Source: Lithospermum erythrorhizon (taxonomy: Eukaryota; Streptophyta; Magnoliopsida; Boraginales; Boraginaceae). Taken from it: a stretch of DNA of 64,000 nt. Shown piece by piece: positions 44,418-55,983 of the stretch (the stretch's first letter is position 1; each line of letters starts with the position of its first letter). A program made the translations under genes and the position numbers. The stretch is from the NCBI GenBank assembly GCA_019722365.1, contig JADFUC010001468.1, forward strand, positions 1 through 64,000, in the 5' to 3' direction. The notes beneath the pieces are model-generated. The model made no database searches, was not told the DNA's origin, and worked only from the letters and a program-made list of their open reading frames with translations.

Positions 44418-45792
44418 CTGATGGCCTCGAGCCTACTCGAAGTTGATACTCTTTATCTAATTCATTTGTGTGTGTATTAGTAGTTGTTAATTAATTCGAT
44501 TAATTCATGATTTGTATATTCGATTATTGAATATATATAATATGAAAAAATCAACACATTTTTATATATTTGTCATGCAATTTTGTATCATCAAATTATT
44601 GTATTGATTTTGATGATTTGATATTGTTTAATTGTTTCATGAAATGAAAGGTTAAAACTTGATTAATTTAACGTTTTGATTTTTTAGATTAAGTCGTTTT
44701 AGATTTTACGAGAGAGGTTAAAGATTTCAACAAATTCCAAAATTAAATCTATATGTTCACGAACTATTTGAGGTTTATCTCGAGTTTTCTACGATTTTTG
44801 TTTTGAAATTTTAAGTACTCCAAAATTCATTGAATTTCTTGATTGTTTTGGATTGTCGAAAAAACTAGAAGTATTTTTGATGAAATTTCAATTGGATGTT
44901 CAATAATATTGATATTGTTGATGTTCAAGTCTTAATCGAAATTTTTGAATTTTTAGAGCCTCCAAATTACACAAAAGTTGCAATTAATCCCGAAAACTAG
45001 AATGTTACCAATATTAGGTAAATTAGGACTTGCGGGGAACCGTGTGGGGCCGGTCGACCACTGGTGAAAGCTCACCGTGATATCACGGCACCACCAGCGG
45101 CGTGTCGGCCGTGGGTGGCCGGAAACGGTCGTTGTGTCCACGTTGAGAGTTCGTCGTCGTTTTAAAACCTAAATGTATTTTTTATATGTAATTCTTTTTG
45201 GTTTTAAAATTATTGGTAATTATTAATTTTGGTTTTAATTGTTAAATCATAAATTTTTCATTAAGATAATTGAATATATATCTTGAATAACATTAAATTT
45301 GATTTATATTTCCCTTCATGATTATTTTCAATAATTGATAATTATTGAAAATATCATTTCATGGTAACTTTTTAAATTTTGAATTTTGGAGTTAATTACT
45401 TGAAAGTAATTATTCCATTATTTAAGTGGTTGGTAATTATTGTAATAATTATCATTAATCGTAATAATGAATATATTTAAATTGTGAACATTTTACATTA
45501 ATTGATAATTAATTGTAAAATAATGGGTAATTAATTAGTCAATTATGAACACATTTATTTTCATTTCATTTAATATATATGATATTAAGTGTATTTATTT
45601 GTTTTAATGTTTTGCCTATATATATTGTTATAGAATGGAATGGAGGTGTATAGATATATGACCCGTTTATTTTCGAGTGCAGTACCGTATTGTTGTAAAT
45701 GACCTGTTGAGTCATGTTATTTTAATTTTCTTGTTTCTCCCACAAGCTTGCATGTTGTCTAAGTTGGGATTAGTGTTTAGTTAGCCAATTCG
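44418..45792 (+). mobile_element. Copia leader, plus orientation, truncated before gag
   Basis: This AT-rich leader contains a GC-rich island at about 45010-45150. It stops where the inverted LTR at 45793 begins, before any gag start. It corresponds to 502-2811 and to the two parts 51398-52471 and 54725-55737 on the minus strand. The minus-strand frame 45141-44953 is antisense to the island and has no motif. Confidence 0.6.
45075..45088. repeat. 14-bp perfect palindrome in the leader GC island
   Basis: CCGTGATATCACGG is its own reverse complement. Outer GGTG (45063) and CACC (45089 region) can extend the stem with an internal loop. A different 8-bp stem, CGGTGGCC/GGCCACCG, lies in the related leader at 2191-2220. 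Confidence 0.8.
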
Positions 45793-46780
45793 TGGAAAAC
45801 TCTATGGATATATGAGTATAAATACAATCCATAGATCAGAGGGGATCTTAAAGTGCTTACTACATTATTTATAAATACACATAATACAATATATAAATAA
45901 TAAGTACTTACAAGCATAGCGGGTAAATTCCACCAATAAATCTACGCTTCAAATTCCTTAGCGTGAATTTGGCTCACTAGCTCATGTTGTAATATCGATC
46001 GTATGATATCTACAGTTGATCACGCGGGAGAGGTTGAAATCAAACGATTTATGCTAGTAAACAAGGTTGAACAAAACCAAAAACCCCAAGAATTTTCTTG
46101 GGAGAAAATCGGCTAGGGGGGCGGCTTTAGGGTTTTTTATGAAATTATTATTATTATGAAAAACCCTAAAGCACACTTATATAGGGCTAGGTTAAAACAA
46201 ACCCGATAAGTAACCCGTTAAGTATTAGCTTGACTCGTTAACTCTATTAGTTCGTTAAGACACTAATGAGTTGCTAATGAGTTGAACTATTTAATTAGGC
46301 TTAATTTAAATAGTAATGAGTCTATATCAATAATCTCAAGTTATTGATAAATACTAAAATTACTTTCGAACCAATTAAATAACTATTTAGTGATTCTATT
46401 TAACTCCATCGATATTCTACATAAAATATGTAGAACCCTTGTAATTGAAATATATTTCTCAAATTATACGGATTCTCTTTAATTTCATACATGAAATATA
46501 TAACTCAGCGTCATTTGTATGTGTGTGACATACAGGCTCGAGATAATAGTAAAGTTGTATAATAATAATAATAGTGACCAATTACACTATTATTATAGCG
46601 ATTAATGAGTAATATCTAGCGATACATTTCATGGCAACAAATTATCATGAACCGCACTAGTAATATACAATTACTAAGTTGAACGCTAAGTTACGATAAT
46701 CACATTTTAACCCGGTAAATGAATTGATACAATTGTACTTAGCGGGCATAATAAATGGAATCAATTCTCGTTGATTTCGA
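45793..46780 (-). mobile_element. Copia 3' LTR, minus orientation
   Basis: It begins 'tggaaaactctatgg', shared with the start of the right LTR at 55738, and extends to about 46780. The next bases 'cctcccac' read 'gtgggagg' on the minus strand, a typical Copia polypurine tract beside the 3' LTR. The body is the reverse complement of the LTR at 43417-44417. Confidence 0.7.
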
Positions 46781-47180
46781 CCTCCCACTTATACGGGCGA
46801 TTATCTTACAATTGCATTTATCCACGATCTCTAATTAAGTAAGCTAACCATAGAAGTGTGTCATGAAACACCACACTTAACTTTCTTTACTTTCAGTATG
46901 AGGCTTAATAAGCATTTATGGCATCCGTAAACCCGGTCGATGCAATGTGTGAGAGGCTGAGATCTTCTTTGTATATCCAAGGGCGGACAAATCCCCTCCC
47001 GATATATCAACATCTATCGCTACTCCTTTGTGTGACCCAACATATGCCGTTATAATCCCCGCTTAAGGCAGACGTTTGGTCATAGTCAAAGTACAGAGCT
47101 TGTATAACACAGATAGTCATATATCGTAGGTCTAAGAATTGACGAACCTAAAATTCTAAACAAATATCATAGGACACAGA

Positions 47181-47240
47181 TATACATATCTTCTATGAAT
47201 TCGTTTTTGATATACATATCTTCTATGAATTCATTTTTGA
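47181..47240. repeat. 30-bp tandem duplication
   Basis: 47181-47210 and 47211-47240 are identical except for one G/A difference. The unit begins 'tatacatatcttctatgaat' and is an exact multiple of three. It is a local duplication in the decayed Copia 3' region. Confidence 0.9.
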
Positions 47241-47334
47241 GTCATTACGGCTCCCAGTCGCGGACCGGTGACCAGTGATCTAGTCTGCAGGCTAACGTGA
47301 TCAATCTTGATCACTAATCAAAATACCATGTTAG

Positions 47335-49040
47335 TCATATGATGCTTGTCGCCACCCCAACTATCGACATCGACGAGGCCTTTTGGCTATCTATGTTTTC
47401 TAGGCTTGAAGAGGTATAATCAAACAAGTATATTATATGTAAATTTAAACATATAGGCCTAGCAAACAAGTATATTAAAATATAAGAAGCAATAATATTC
47501 AAATATTTGTTCACATAACACAATAGATACATCTTGACTCCCACTTAACCTAACACCCTTGCGACATCCCGTATAAGATCTATATTCGTTGCATCTTTCG
47601 TCATCTTTTGCGACTTAATTGGTTTTAGTGAAGGGGTCGGCAGATGGCCTCATTTCTAATTTATATACTTTGACATCACCTCTATCAAGCATATCTCTAA
47701 TGGTGATACTTTACGAGAATACGTTCTTGGACTTGTGATGTGCTCTGGGGTTCCTTAGCTTGAAATTTATTGCCCAGTATTGTCATGAGCAACTCCATTT
47801 GGTCCTCGATGCTAGGTACTATACCAAGTTAGGTCACGAATTTCTTTATCCAACATGCTTCTTTAAGCGGCTTCGAGGCTGACTGCGATGTACTTCAATT
47901 TTGTGGTGCAGAATGCGGCAACGATTACTGCGTTTGGAACTCCTCGAATCTTGCTCTACCGTTGAGACAAAATACGTACAGGCGAGCGATAGTCATCTCT
48001 ATCAGTTTGAAAAGCGGGTGTCGGTGTACTGTCCTTTGCTAACTCTTCATCTCCACCATATACCAAAGCATCTTTGGATTCTTCTCGAGACACTTCAGAT
48101 GCAACATTTCACTGTCTAGTGGCTCGCTTGGATTAGCTTGGTATCTGCAGTTACGCTTAGTGCATAAGACACATCGAGGTCTAGTGCACAACATGGCATA
48201 CATGATGGATCTATAGCCGGCGTAGGTATGTCTTTCCGATACATTCATCTCGGCACTAGTAGAGAGACCTTTGTCTTCTGGCGGAGTTGAACTCCGTGTC
48301 TCGTGGGAGATTACCCCTTCTTGGAATTACTCATGTTGAACCTTTGCGGTACCTTATTCACATAAATTATCGACAAAGTCCAGTGACCTCGGCTCGATCT
48401 CGGTGGATCTTTATTCCAAAGTATATATTGTTGCTTCGCGCCTAAGTCCTTCATGAGAAATATTTGCCTGACCCGATCCTTGGTGAGTTTAGTAACTCTA
48501 CATTGTTTAATGATAAGTATATCCATCGACATACGGAATATAAATGATATATAACTCCCACTTACCTTCTTGTATACACAAGATTCTTCTTCATTCTTGA
48601 TGAAATCAAACTCTTTGATTGATTCATCAAAACGCAGATTCCAACTACGGGATGCCTGCTTAAGACCATAAATGGACCTTTGCAACTTGCATACCTTCTT
48701 AGGTCCTTTAGGACATGTGTATAAAGCAGGAGGTTACCATGTACACGCTATAATTTCCATTCAAAGAGCGGTCTTTACATTCATTTGCCATATTTCATAG
48801 TCATGAAATGCACGATGGCTAAGATTATCGAACGGATTTAAGCATAGCCAACTTTGGCGAGTAAGTTCTTCATAGTCCTCCGTGAACTTGTTGAGGAAAC
48901 CTTTAAGCTACAAGTCTAGCTTTGAAAACATCAACGTTTCCGTCTTTATCATGTTTCTTCTTAAATACCCATTTACATTCAATAGAGTGACCCCGTTTGG
49001 TAAAATCCGACAAGAGGACGAAACCCTCGTTTGGTACATA
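47335..49040 (-). pseudogene. Ty1/Copia reverse transcriptase and RNase H, decayed
   Basis: The minus strand reads CKWVFKKKHDKDGNVDVFKA then RLVA*RF near 48990-48900, SIYGLKQASRSWNLRFDESI at about 48680-48620 and SIMYAMLCTRPRC with RYQANPSEP at 48210-48140. These are conserved blocks of Copia polymerase. An Asp-rich catalytic block around 48540 reads MSMDILI where YVDD is usual, so the active site is also gone. Confidence 0.85.
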
Positions 49041-49339
49041 GAATCGATCTCGGTGCATGGCTATTTGCCATTTGTCGGCATCCCTTGCTATTCATCGCTT
49101 CTTTGTAAGAAGTGGGCTAATCACTTTCAATGATGAAAGCTTCACCGTAGGTGCTGCAGTTCGTGGCGATCCTGGCGGATCTCCTAAGGGTTGGATTTCT
49201 TTCACGATTTCATGTGGATCAAACTGGGTCTTCTATGAGAAAAAGGTACCAATTCTTGGTGTATTCGGATCCCTACTGCGTTAGATGCATCGACATTGAC
49301 TTCATCGACTTGAGCTTAATTCAGAGATGAACACATTAG

Positions 49340-50060
49340 TCTAGTCATACGGGCCCGAATATTCCTTTCAAGGAATACTCTGTTCTAACTTGATAGAAGA
49401 TTTTATTCTCTAACTTCGGGTAGAAGTATTAACCAATTTGTTTCCCTTAGTATCTATGAAATAGCATTTATCATATTTGGGCGCAAGTTTATCTTTATTA
49501 ATCTCTTAACATAAGACGCGGCCCCCAATCTTGAGAAAACCCAACTTAGGAATCATCGAGCCACAGTTCATGGGGTTTATCTCTTGAGCTTGGTTGGACT
49601 TACATTTTAAGGTAAGTGCCACGCTTAGAAGTGCATATCCCAATTAGCGGTAGATCGGATAGGCTGAAATCATCGTCGAACCGTGTCAAGAAGGGTTAAT
49701 TTCTCCTTTCGGACCACTTCATTATCTTTATTATGGCGTTCTAGCTGGAGTGAGTTGTGAAACAAAGCCACACTCTCTCTAAGATGAGTATTGAACTCGT
49801 GGATATTCTCCACCTCTATCGAGACCGGAGAATCTTTATTATCTTGTTCAATTGGTTTATGCTTGTTTTGGAATTCCTTGAATTTCTCCAAAGAACTTGT
49901 GTTTGTGTCTCATCGGATACACAAAACCGTATCCTACGTAATCATTAGTAAATGTATTAGTAGTTATAACCTCCTCTTGCGAGATGTATTCATTGGCCCC
50001 ACATACATCGGTGTGTATGATTCCCGATAAATCCTTTGCCTTTTGCATTTAAGCAGGTGA
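49340..50060 (-). pseudogene. Ty1/Copia integrase, decayed
   Basis: The minus strand at about 50045-49870 reads DLSGIIHTDVCG, TNTFTNDYVGYGFVYPMRHK and further on EKFKEFQNKHKP (49891-49850), the catalytic core with the first two Asp. At about 49500-49460 KDKLAPKYDKCYFI is the conserved C-terminal part. Frame breaks between these pieces show it is not functional. Confidence 0.8.
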
Positions 50061-50689
50061 GCGGCTTTTGGTCATTCCCAAAGGCAAGACTCACACTTAT
50101 GTCGTATGATTCATAATCGAAACCTTCAAGTTTTCCACGGAATTGGAGTTTTCTTAATTCGGTTCGTTAGCTATGACCTAGTACCTGCTGATGCCATAGG
50201 TATGTTTGGTTTAAGCACGTTGTCTTTATTCGTTTAAGTTTATGTTATATGACTCATTAATCATGTCTAAAATGTATAGACCATTTTGAAGGCCGGTACC
50301 AATCACTACCCGTTCACGGTGATCCTAAATTCATGGGATCTGTGAGAATGAAAAACCATCATTATTACAAAGCAGGCTTGAAAATAATATTCACGCAGTG
50401 CGGTACATAGTAAACCCGGAGATAAGTTCAAAGAAACAAAAGCCCGTGGGCAAATTCAATGATGGATCCTCACGCAGCGGCCACAGCCAGCGCCCGTTCC
50501 CCTTTTGATAGATCCATTTCTCCTCTTCGAGTCTTCTACTTGACTTGAGTTTTGCGTATTATGACAAATATGAGAACATGACGATTAATACAGCACCCGA
50601 AGTAGAATTAAGTTGTAGAAACTTCAATAACATACATACCTTTAGGCTTGGTGTTTATTAAACCATTTTTTTCTATCTCGATTGAATTT

Positions 50690-51395
50690 CCTATGGGCCC
50701 CTTTCCAGTGACCCTTGAGTTTGCAATAGTGGCCGAGATGTAAATGCAACGAGACACTCCTCACTTCTGCATCTTGTGGGCATTTTTACCGCTAGAACGC
50801 GACAATAAGTGGAAGGCCTCTTGTTCATATCAAAATTCATTAGCATGACAATGGTTATTTGTTTATGAATCTCGGCGAGGGCTTGATCAACCTTGTACAC
50901 GCTATAACCTTTGATGTACTGAACATATCGACTAAAGCGAGATCTCATGATGATAAAGAACTCAACTTGGGGCTTATCGCATCGAAGGATACGCACCGCT
51001 TAGCGAATCCATCACCTCAAGTCTTGTCCAATTGCCGTATTTCGGCTGCGATCAATGAAGACGCGAGAAGGTTTCACATATTTCATGTGCTTTCGCTCAG
51101 CGGTTACTCGAGGCTACAATAAATGTCATACACGTATTTCATACGAGCCGAAACCGGCTCCATCCGAGTAAGCATAAGACACTTTGCATTTAGAGTCCTT
51201 CTTATGCAACTCATATTTCTTCCGGGCCACCGGTGTCCCGGAAGGTCTTATAGGAATTCCTTTATACAAGACGTATTCAATCCCGTGCAACTTGAAGACA
51301 ACCTCAACTTACAGACCACGTCTCAAAATTTTCCATCATACCTTGTGAGTTAGTAGTTTAGGCAGTTCTAGATGAGTAGTAATCGTGGTAGCCAT
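50690..51395 (-). pseudogene. Ty1/Copia gag, decayed
   Basis: The start codon (51395-51393) is intact and gives MATTITTHLELPKLLTHKV before a stop, so the frame dies after 19 residues. Later pieces are RYVQYIKGYSVYKVDQALAE and MLMNFDMNKRPSTY (about 50870-50800), and Cys/His remains near 50760-50710 in place of the zinc knuckle. The related element at the right end of the window has lost this start codon. Confidence 0.75.
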
Positions 51396-51397
51396 TA

Positions 51398-52471
51398 TAA
51401 TTCTACAAGAATAAGTAAATGAAACTGACGGACTTCATTAAACTATCATCTAAACCGTACAAATAATAAATTGTAAAGTAAATACTAATACTTCAAATCT
51501 CTGAGAAATATATTAGTATCAAGACCTATTATACTTAAATCAACGGCGATACTATACATTTTGAATCGGTATAATAGTAGGTTATCAACCAATTATGTAA
51601 ACTACGCTAACTCTTGTGTCACTAGCATCTCTTACAAGATGCTACCCAACATTGTATCTCCGAAAACCGGTTAAGCATACCAATTAAACCAAAGTGTTAC
51701 TTGGATTGATCATCGAAAGCCAGCAGCGTTAGTGGAAATCAACTTGACATGATCCATTGTCATATCAAATGCAACATTGTAGCTTTTGCGCCGTCACGGT
51801 GTGCCCAATTGAGTGCAATTGATTGCACAACTTTAAAATTGGCTTGATACTTTGCTTAAATTTTAATTGGTGGGTCGCCATTACTTTGTTTTTCATTTAC
51901 TAAATGCTAGCATATAATCAAGCTTATTACATACAACACAGAAAAAATAAAACAAGTAATTCACATTGAGATATACGTTATGGCTGAGACCTATTACAAG
52001 GATTTGCTCGAAATACTAACATGATCTAATTCTTGTATCTTGTACTTTTGGATCGACCGAGTCCGCGAGAGTACCGCCACCGTGAAATGATCTTCAATAT
52101 CTTCACTTGTGCAATATTTATATACTAACCCATCTTAGGCGACTTGCAAGCTTGAGGTAAAATAATAAATAAAATAAATAAATACAAGAAAATATATTTC
52201 AGAGGTCATTTCTGACATTCTGATTCATGAACCGGAAAAATAAATAAATGGACCATATCTATACCTCCATTTCCAATGCCATTTACAAAATATATGCGGG
52301 TTTATTAAATCCTTATAAATGAACTTAATAAATATTTAAATGGCATTGGAAAATGCATGTTTGTAATTATCAAATTAATTAATCCATGTAATTACACATA
52401 TTAAAATTAGTAATATAAACTCAATTATCCTTTACATGTCAATTAATAATTATTACCAATGTTATTATTAA
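51398..52471 (-). mobile_element. Copia leader, 3' part, minus orientation
   Basis: This is the reverse complement of the leader next to the gag remains at 62917, and parallel to 502-1500. It contains 'ctcttgtgtcactagcat' and 'acatgatccattgtcatat'. It is interrupted at 52472 by a solo LTR with a 5-bp duplication and resumes at 54725. Confidence 0.7.
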
Positions 52472-54724
52472 CCATATGTTGGACTACGAGTCCGTACACA
52501 CTTGTTTAATGATAGATTAAACATTGATTTACTATCTAACATGTGTTTAGGTGATTTATTTCATAGGTATGTTAGAAGGTGCTTGTCGGACGCAAAGGAT
52601 TGACATTGATATCAAGCAAGCACAATATCAGGCGTAAGACAATGAATAAATGTCATGAGCTTCAGGGTGAGATTTTGCAATGCCAAAATATGAGTATGGT
52701 GAGATAGAAGAAGAATCAACCATACAAAGCTTCAAAGTGAAGAATGGCGATGAAGAAGAAGATCGTCCATCTACAGGTCATGAAAGGACCAAGAAGAAAA
52801 GTTCACAAAGAATCAAGATCGAAGAGACGAGTCTTGGATGCAAGCCGAATCGGGTAAAAGTTATGAAGCGAATCTTACTTTACTTTCTTTTTCTTGATCT
52901 TGATTGAAGTTCTATTTGGGAGATATTTTTCAAATCATTTTGACTAAGCGATCTTAACCGTTTCAATATTTTAAGAATATTTGTCAAAAGAAAATATTTG
53001 AAAATCTTAATATAAGCGGAGTTTGAATTCATTTTATTAAAGGGTTTGAAAAGAGCTATCAACACTTTTTGAAGCGTCAAAATCGGAGTTATAACGGAAG
53101 CGAATCGTTTTAAGTTTATTAAAAGCTGCTTCATGAGACCCCGGCCAGACCCCTGGGTCTCGATGAAATCTCGATGACCTGAAGCGCATTTTTTCTTTGT
53201 TTTCTCTGTTTAGACCCCGTGAGACTGATCTCGATGGGTGTCAAATAACTATTTTTGTCGTTTAACTCCATTTTCTGCCTTAAATACCAAATCTTCCAAA
53301 CTCTTCCCAACTTTTCCCAAACAATTCTAAATATTTTATACTCATTTTCATCTTTAAAATATCAAATCCTACCGAGCGCATGAGCTTTAATTGTGATTTA
53401 TCAAAGAAGAGTGAGATTTTGGTTTGTGCTAAACTTTGAAATGAGAAATGAAACTAAAAACATTCAAGGTGTTTGATAGAAATGCTCAAATGGGGAGTTC
53501 AAGAGCTTCAAAGTCTTATTAACTCAAACTGAGAGTTGAAACAGTTTCAATATATTATCTACTCAATGTAAGGAGTTATAAATTGTGCCAAAATTGTAAT
53601 CCTATTGTAGCTCATTGAGGAGCATTTAGATTGGGATAAAACAACAATCTCTATTCTATAAAGAGATGTCCCATTAAGTTAGGATTTGTTCTTCATACTA
53701 GAGGCTTGAGGTCAGGTGTTGTGAGGCTTACTCAGAAGCTAGAGATCAGTAGATTGCCATAGTGTTGAGGCTAGTGCTCAAGCAATAGGACATAGAGTGC
53801 TCGAGGTAGAGGAGTTGCATCTCCGACTTGATTGGGTTGAAATCCTGGGTTGAGGCTTGGGTTCCTAACGAGGAGTTAGGAGTTGAAATCCTTAGGGTGT
53901 GTCCTTGGGTTCTTAGTGGTGTATTAACGAGAAGTTATGAGCTAAGAGTTGTAAGTTGGTTTGGGCTTCACCAACATTTGAAGAAGCGCCATCTAGTGGA
54001 TTCTAGTGAAAGCCTAAGGTGAGGAGCCTTGGGTCGGGGATGTAGATTAGCGAACCTCGTGAAAACACCGTGTCGAGTTTGCATCTTCTTTCCCTACTCT
54101 TTACTTTGTGCACAATATTATATGTACTAGAATTGCTGGATTAGATTATATGCTAGTTTATAAGCTTATTAGATAATAGGCATATAATTGAATATTGTGT
54201 TAAATTGATATGTCGAAGTTTAATCGAGCTAAAATAGAATATCCTATGTTGATCTTAATTCAATATTCGCCGATTTTGATAGTTTGATTTTGATCAATGA
54301 ACTTAATTGTTATATTCATTACCGATCAAATCATAATTAAACTTAACTATCAATAATATCTTAAACTACGCCCCTAGTATATACATGTATTGAATTGTGG
54401 TATGTTTGTGAATTATTAGGATTGATCAATAACCATGAATGGACTTAGTCGTATTATGCATGAATGACTTGTGTTATGTCGATCAAAATGAGTTTTGGAT
54501 GTTTTGTACATAATGATTGCTAGATACGTTTATTGTTTCATCTTTCTCTAGCATTCATTTGGGGTGTTAATACTACTTTAACTTATTCCGCATTTGTTTC
54601 AAATTGTTAAAAGTCGTATTAGCGGTGAAACAATTAAAGTTTGTATAAAATCGAAAATCCGTCGGCGACCTCTTAGTCTTATTCGCTTTACCCCATACAG
54701 GGCGTCATATAGGCTAACACCATA
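52472..54724. mobile_element. Solo LTR with perfect 5-bp target-site duplication
   Basis: The LTR runs from 'tgttggactacg' (52477) to 'aggctaaca' (54719). Its ends form TGTTGG/CTAACA with one mismatch. CCATA lies directly before (52472-52476) and directly after (54720-54724). The 2243-bp interior has no protein domain. Open frames such as 52680-52907 are short and unrecognised. It holds 'gggtctcgatga' and 'atctcgatggg' motifs (53150-53240) like the LTR-like repeats at 13090 and 16250. It sits in the leader of the minus-strand Copia element, so it inserted later and then lost its internal region by LTR recombination. Confidence 0.8.
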
Positions 54725-55737
54725 TACATATTGTGAAAAATATTTATCCTGATATATTCTAAAATATATTAAGTAGTGAAATTGTTACCATAATTGTTAT
54801 ATCACTTTTAAATTAATTTAAAAAGATATAATATAAAGAAAATTAATTAATTGTCATCACATAATTAATTACAATCAATTAGGTAATTAAAATGACAAAT
54901 AATCAATAAAAGCGAAATATAACTAGTCCCATAATTTAAGGAAGCGAAATAATGAATAGAATTGAATTAGGGTTTTCAAATTAGGGCTGCGTCATGATGG
55001 GCTCGGATGACCGACCTCACGATGACCGACCGTCGATGCGGCGTGGCGTGCCGTGTAGGTCGTAGATCCGGCAAAATTTGGTACCAAAATCGGCCCAATC
55101 CGTTACGGACGGCGCCCTTAGGGTTGCGGAAGTCGTCGGCCGGTTATGGTAACAATCCCATATTTAACTCGGTTTTTGATTTAATTTAATTACCGTTTGT
55201 AAAAATCGTTTTTGGGGGCTTTAAATTTTTTTTTTGAAAATTTGTAATTCAAACACATTAAAATTCATAATAATTTTCTTGAAAAAATCCCACTGGTCGT
55301 TCTAAAATAAATTTTTCATATTTATTTATTAATTAAGCAGTCTATAAATCTCAAAATTGTTTTGAGGTACTTAAAAAATTCAAAAATATGAAATTTAATG
55401 GATATCTTCTACTTATATCTAGTCCCAAAAAATTAGTTTGTAATTTTATAAATTTTCTACATGCCGCAAACACATTTTATAAAACTGTTTTGAAACAAAA
55501 CTAATTAAATAGATCCTTTTGTTTATGAAACAAAATCCATGTTAACAAAATATGATAATACATCATCATAAACTTGTAACACATGTGTAGATCAATAATC
55601 AAGAACATGGTGATTTATTCTCATCATATATTTATCAATTAAATATAAACAAGAACTAATCAAATAAAATGGATAAAAACAAAAGCAAGCATAAAATAAA
55701 CAATGTAAAGCAACAATTTGGCTCATGATGCCAGCGA
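54725..55737 (-). mobile_element. Copia leader, 5' part with primer binding site, minus orientation
   Basis: The leader continues after the solo LTR. A GC-rich island lies at about 54985-55160. At 55720-55733 the + strand reads 'ggctcatgatgcca', which on the minus strand is 'tggcatcatgagcc', an eroded form of the initiator-Met tRNA primer site, four bases from the LTR. Confidence 0.65.
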
Positions 55738-55983
55738 TGGAAAACTCTATGGATATATGATTATAAATACAAAATCCATAGATCCGAGGGGATCTTAAGT
55801 ACTTACTACATTGTTTATAAACTATAATACAATATATAAATAGCAGTACTACGATGCGTGGAGTAAATTTACCAATAAATCCACAAGCTTCAAATTTTAG
55901 CGTGGAATTTGACTTCCACCAAACTCCTTGTTGTACCAATGGAAATATGATATCTCTGGTTGATCAGCACGGGTGAGGTTGAA
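55738..55983 (-). mobile_element. Copia 5' LTR, truncated, minus orientation
   Basis: It repeats 45793-46045 closely: 'tggaaaactctatggatata', 'ccatagat', 'gaggggatctta', 'acaatatataaat' and 'aggttgaa'. It is cut at 55983 by the start of the LARD-like LTR. The remaining three quarters of this LTR are not found to the right. Confidence 0.75.

Larger units (their letters stand above)
46781..51395 (-). mobile_element. Copia gag-pol region, decayed, minus strand
   Basis: Order on the minus strand from right to left is gag (51395-50690), pre-integrase (about 50600-50080), integrase (about 50060-49340), reverse transcriptase (about 49040-48310) and RNase H (about 48250-46900). This is the Ty1/Copia order, with integrase before the polymerase. 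Every domain is broken by stops or shifts. The 46781-47330 part, towards the LTR, is the least legible. Confidence 0.8.
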
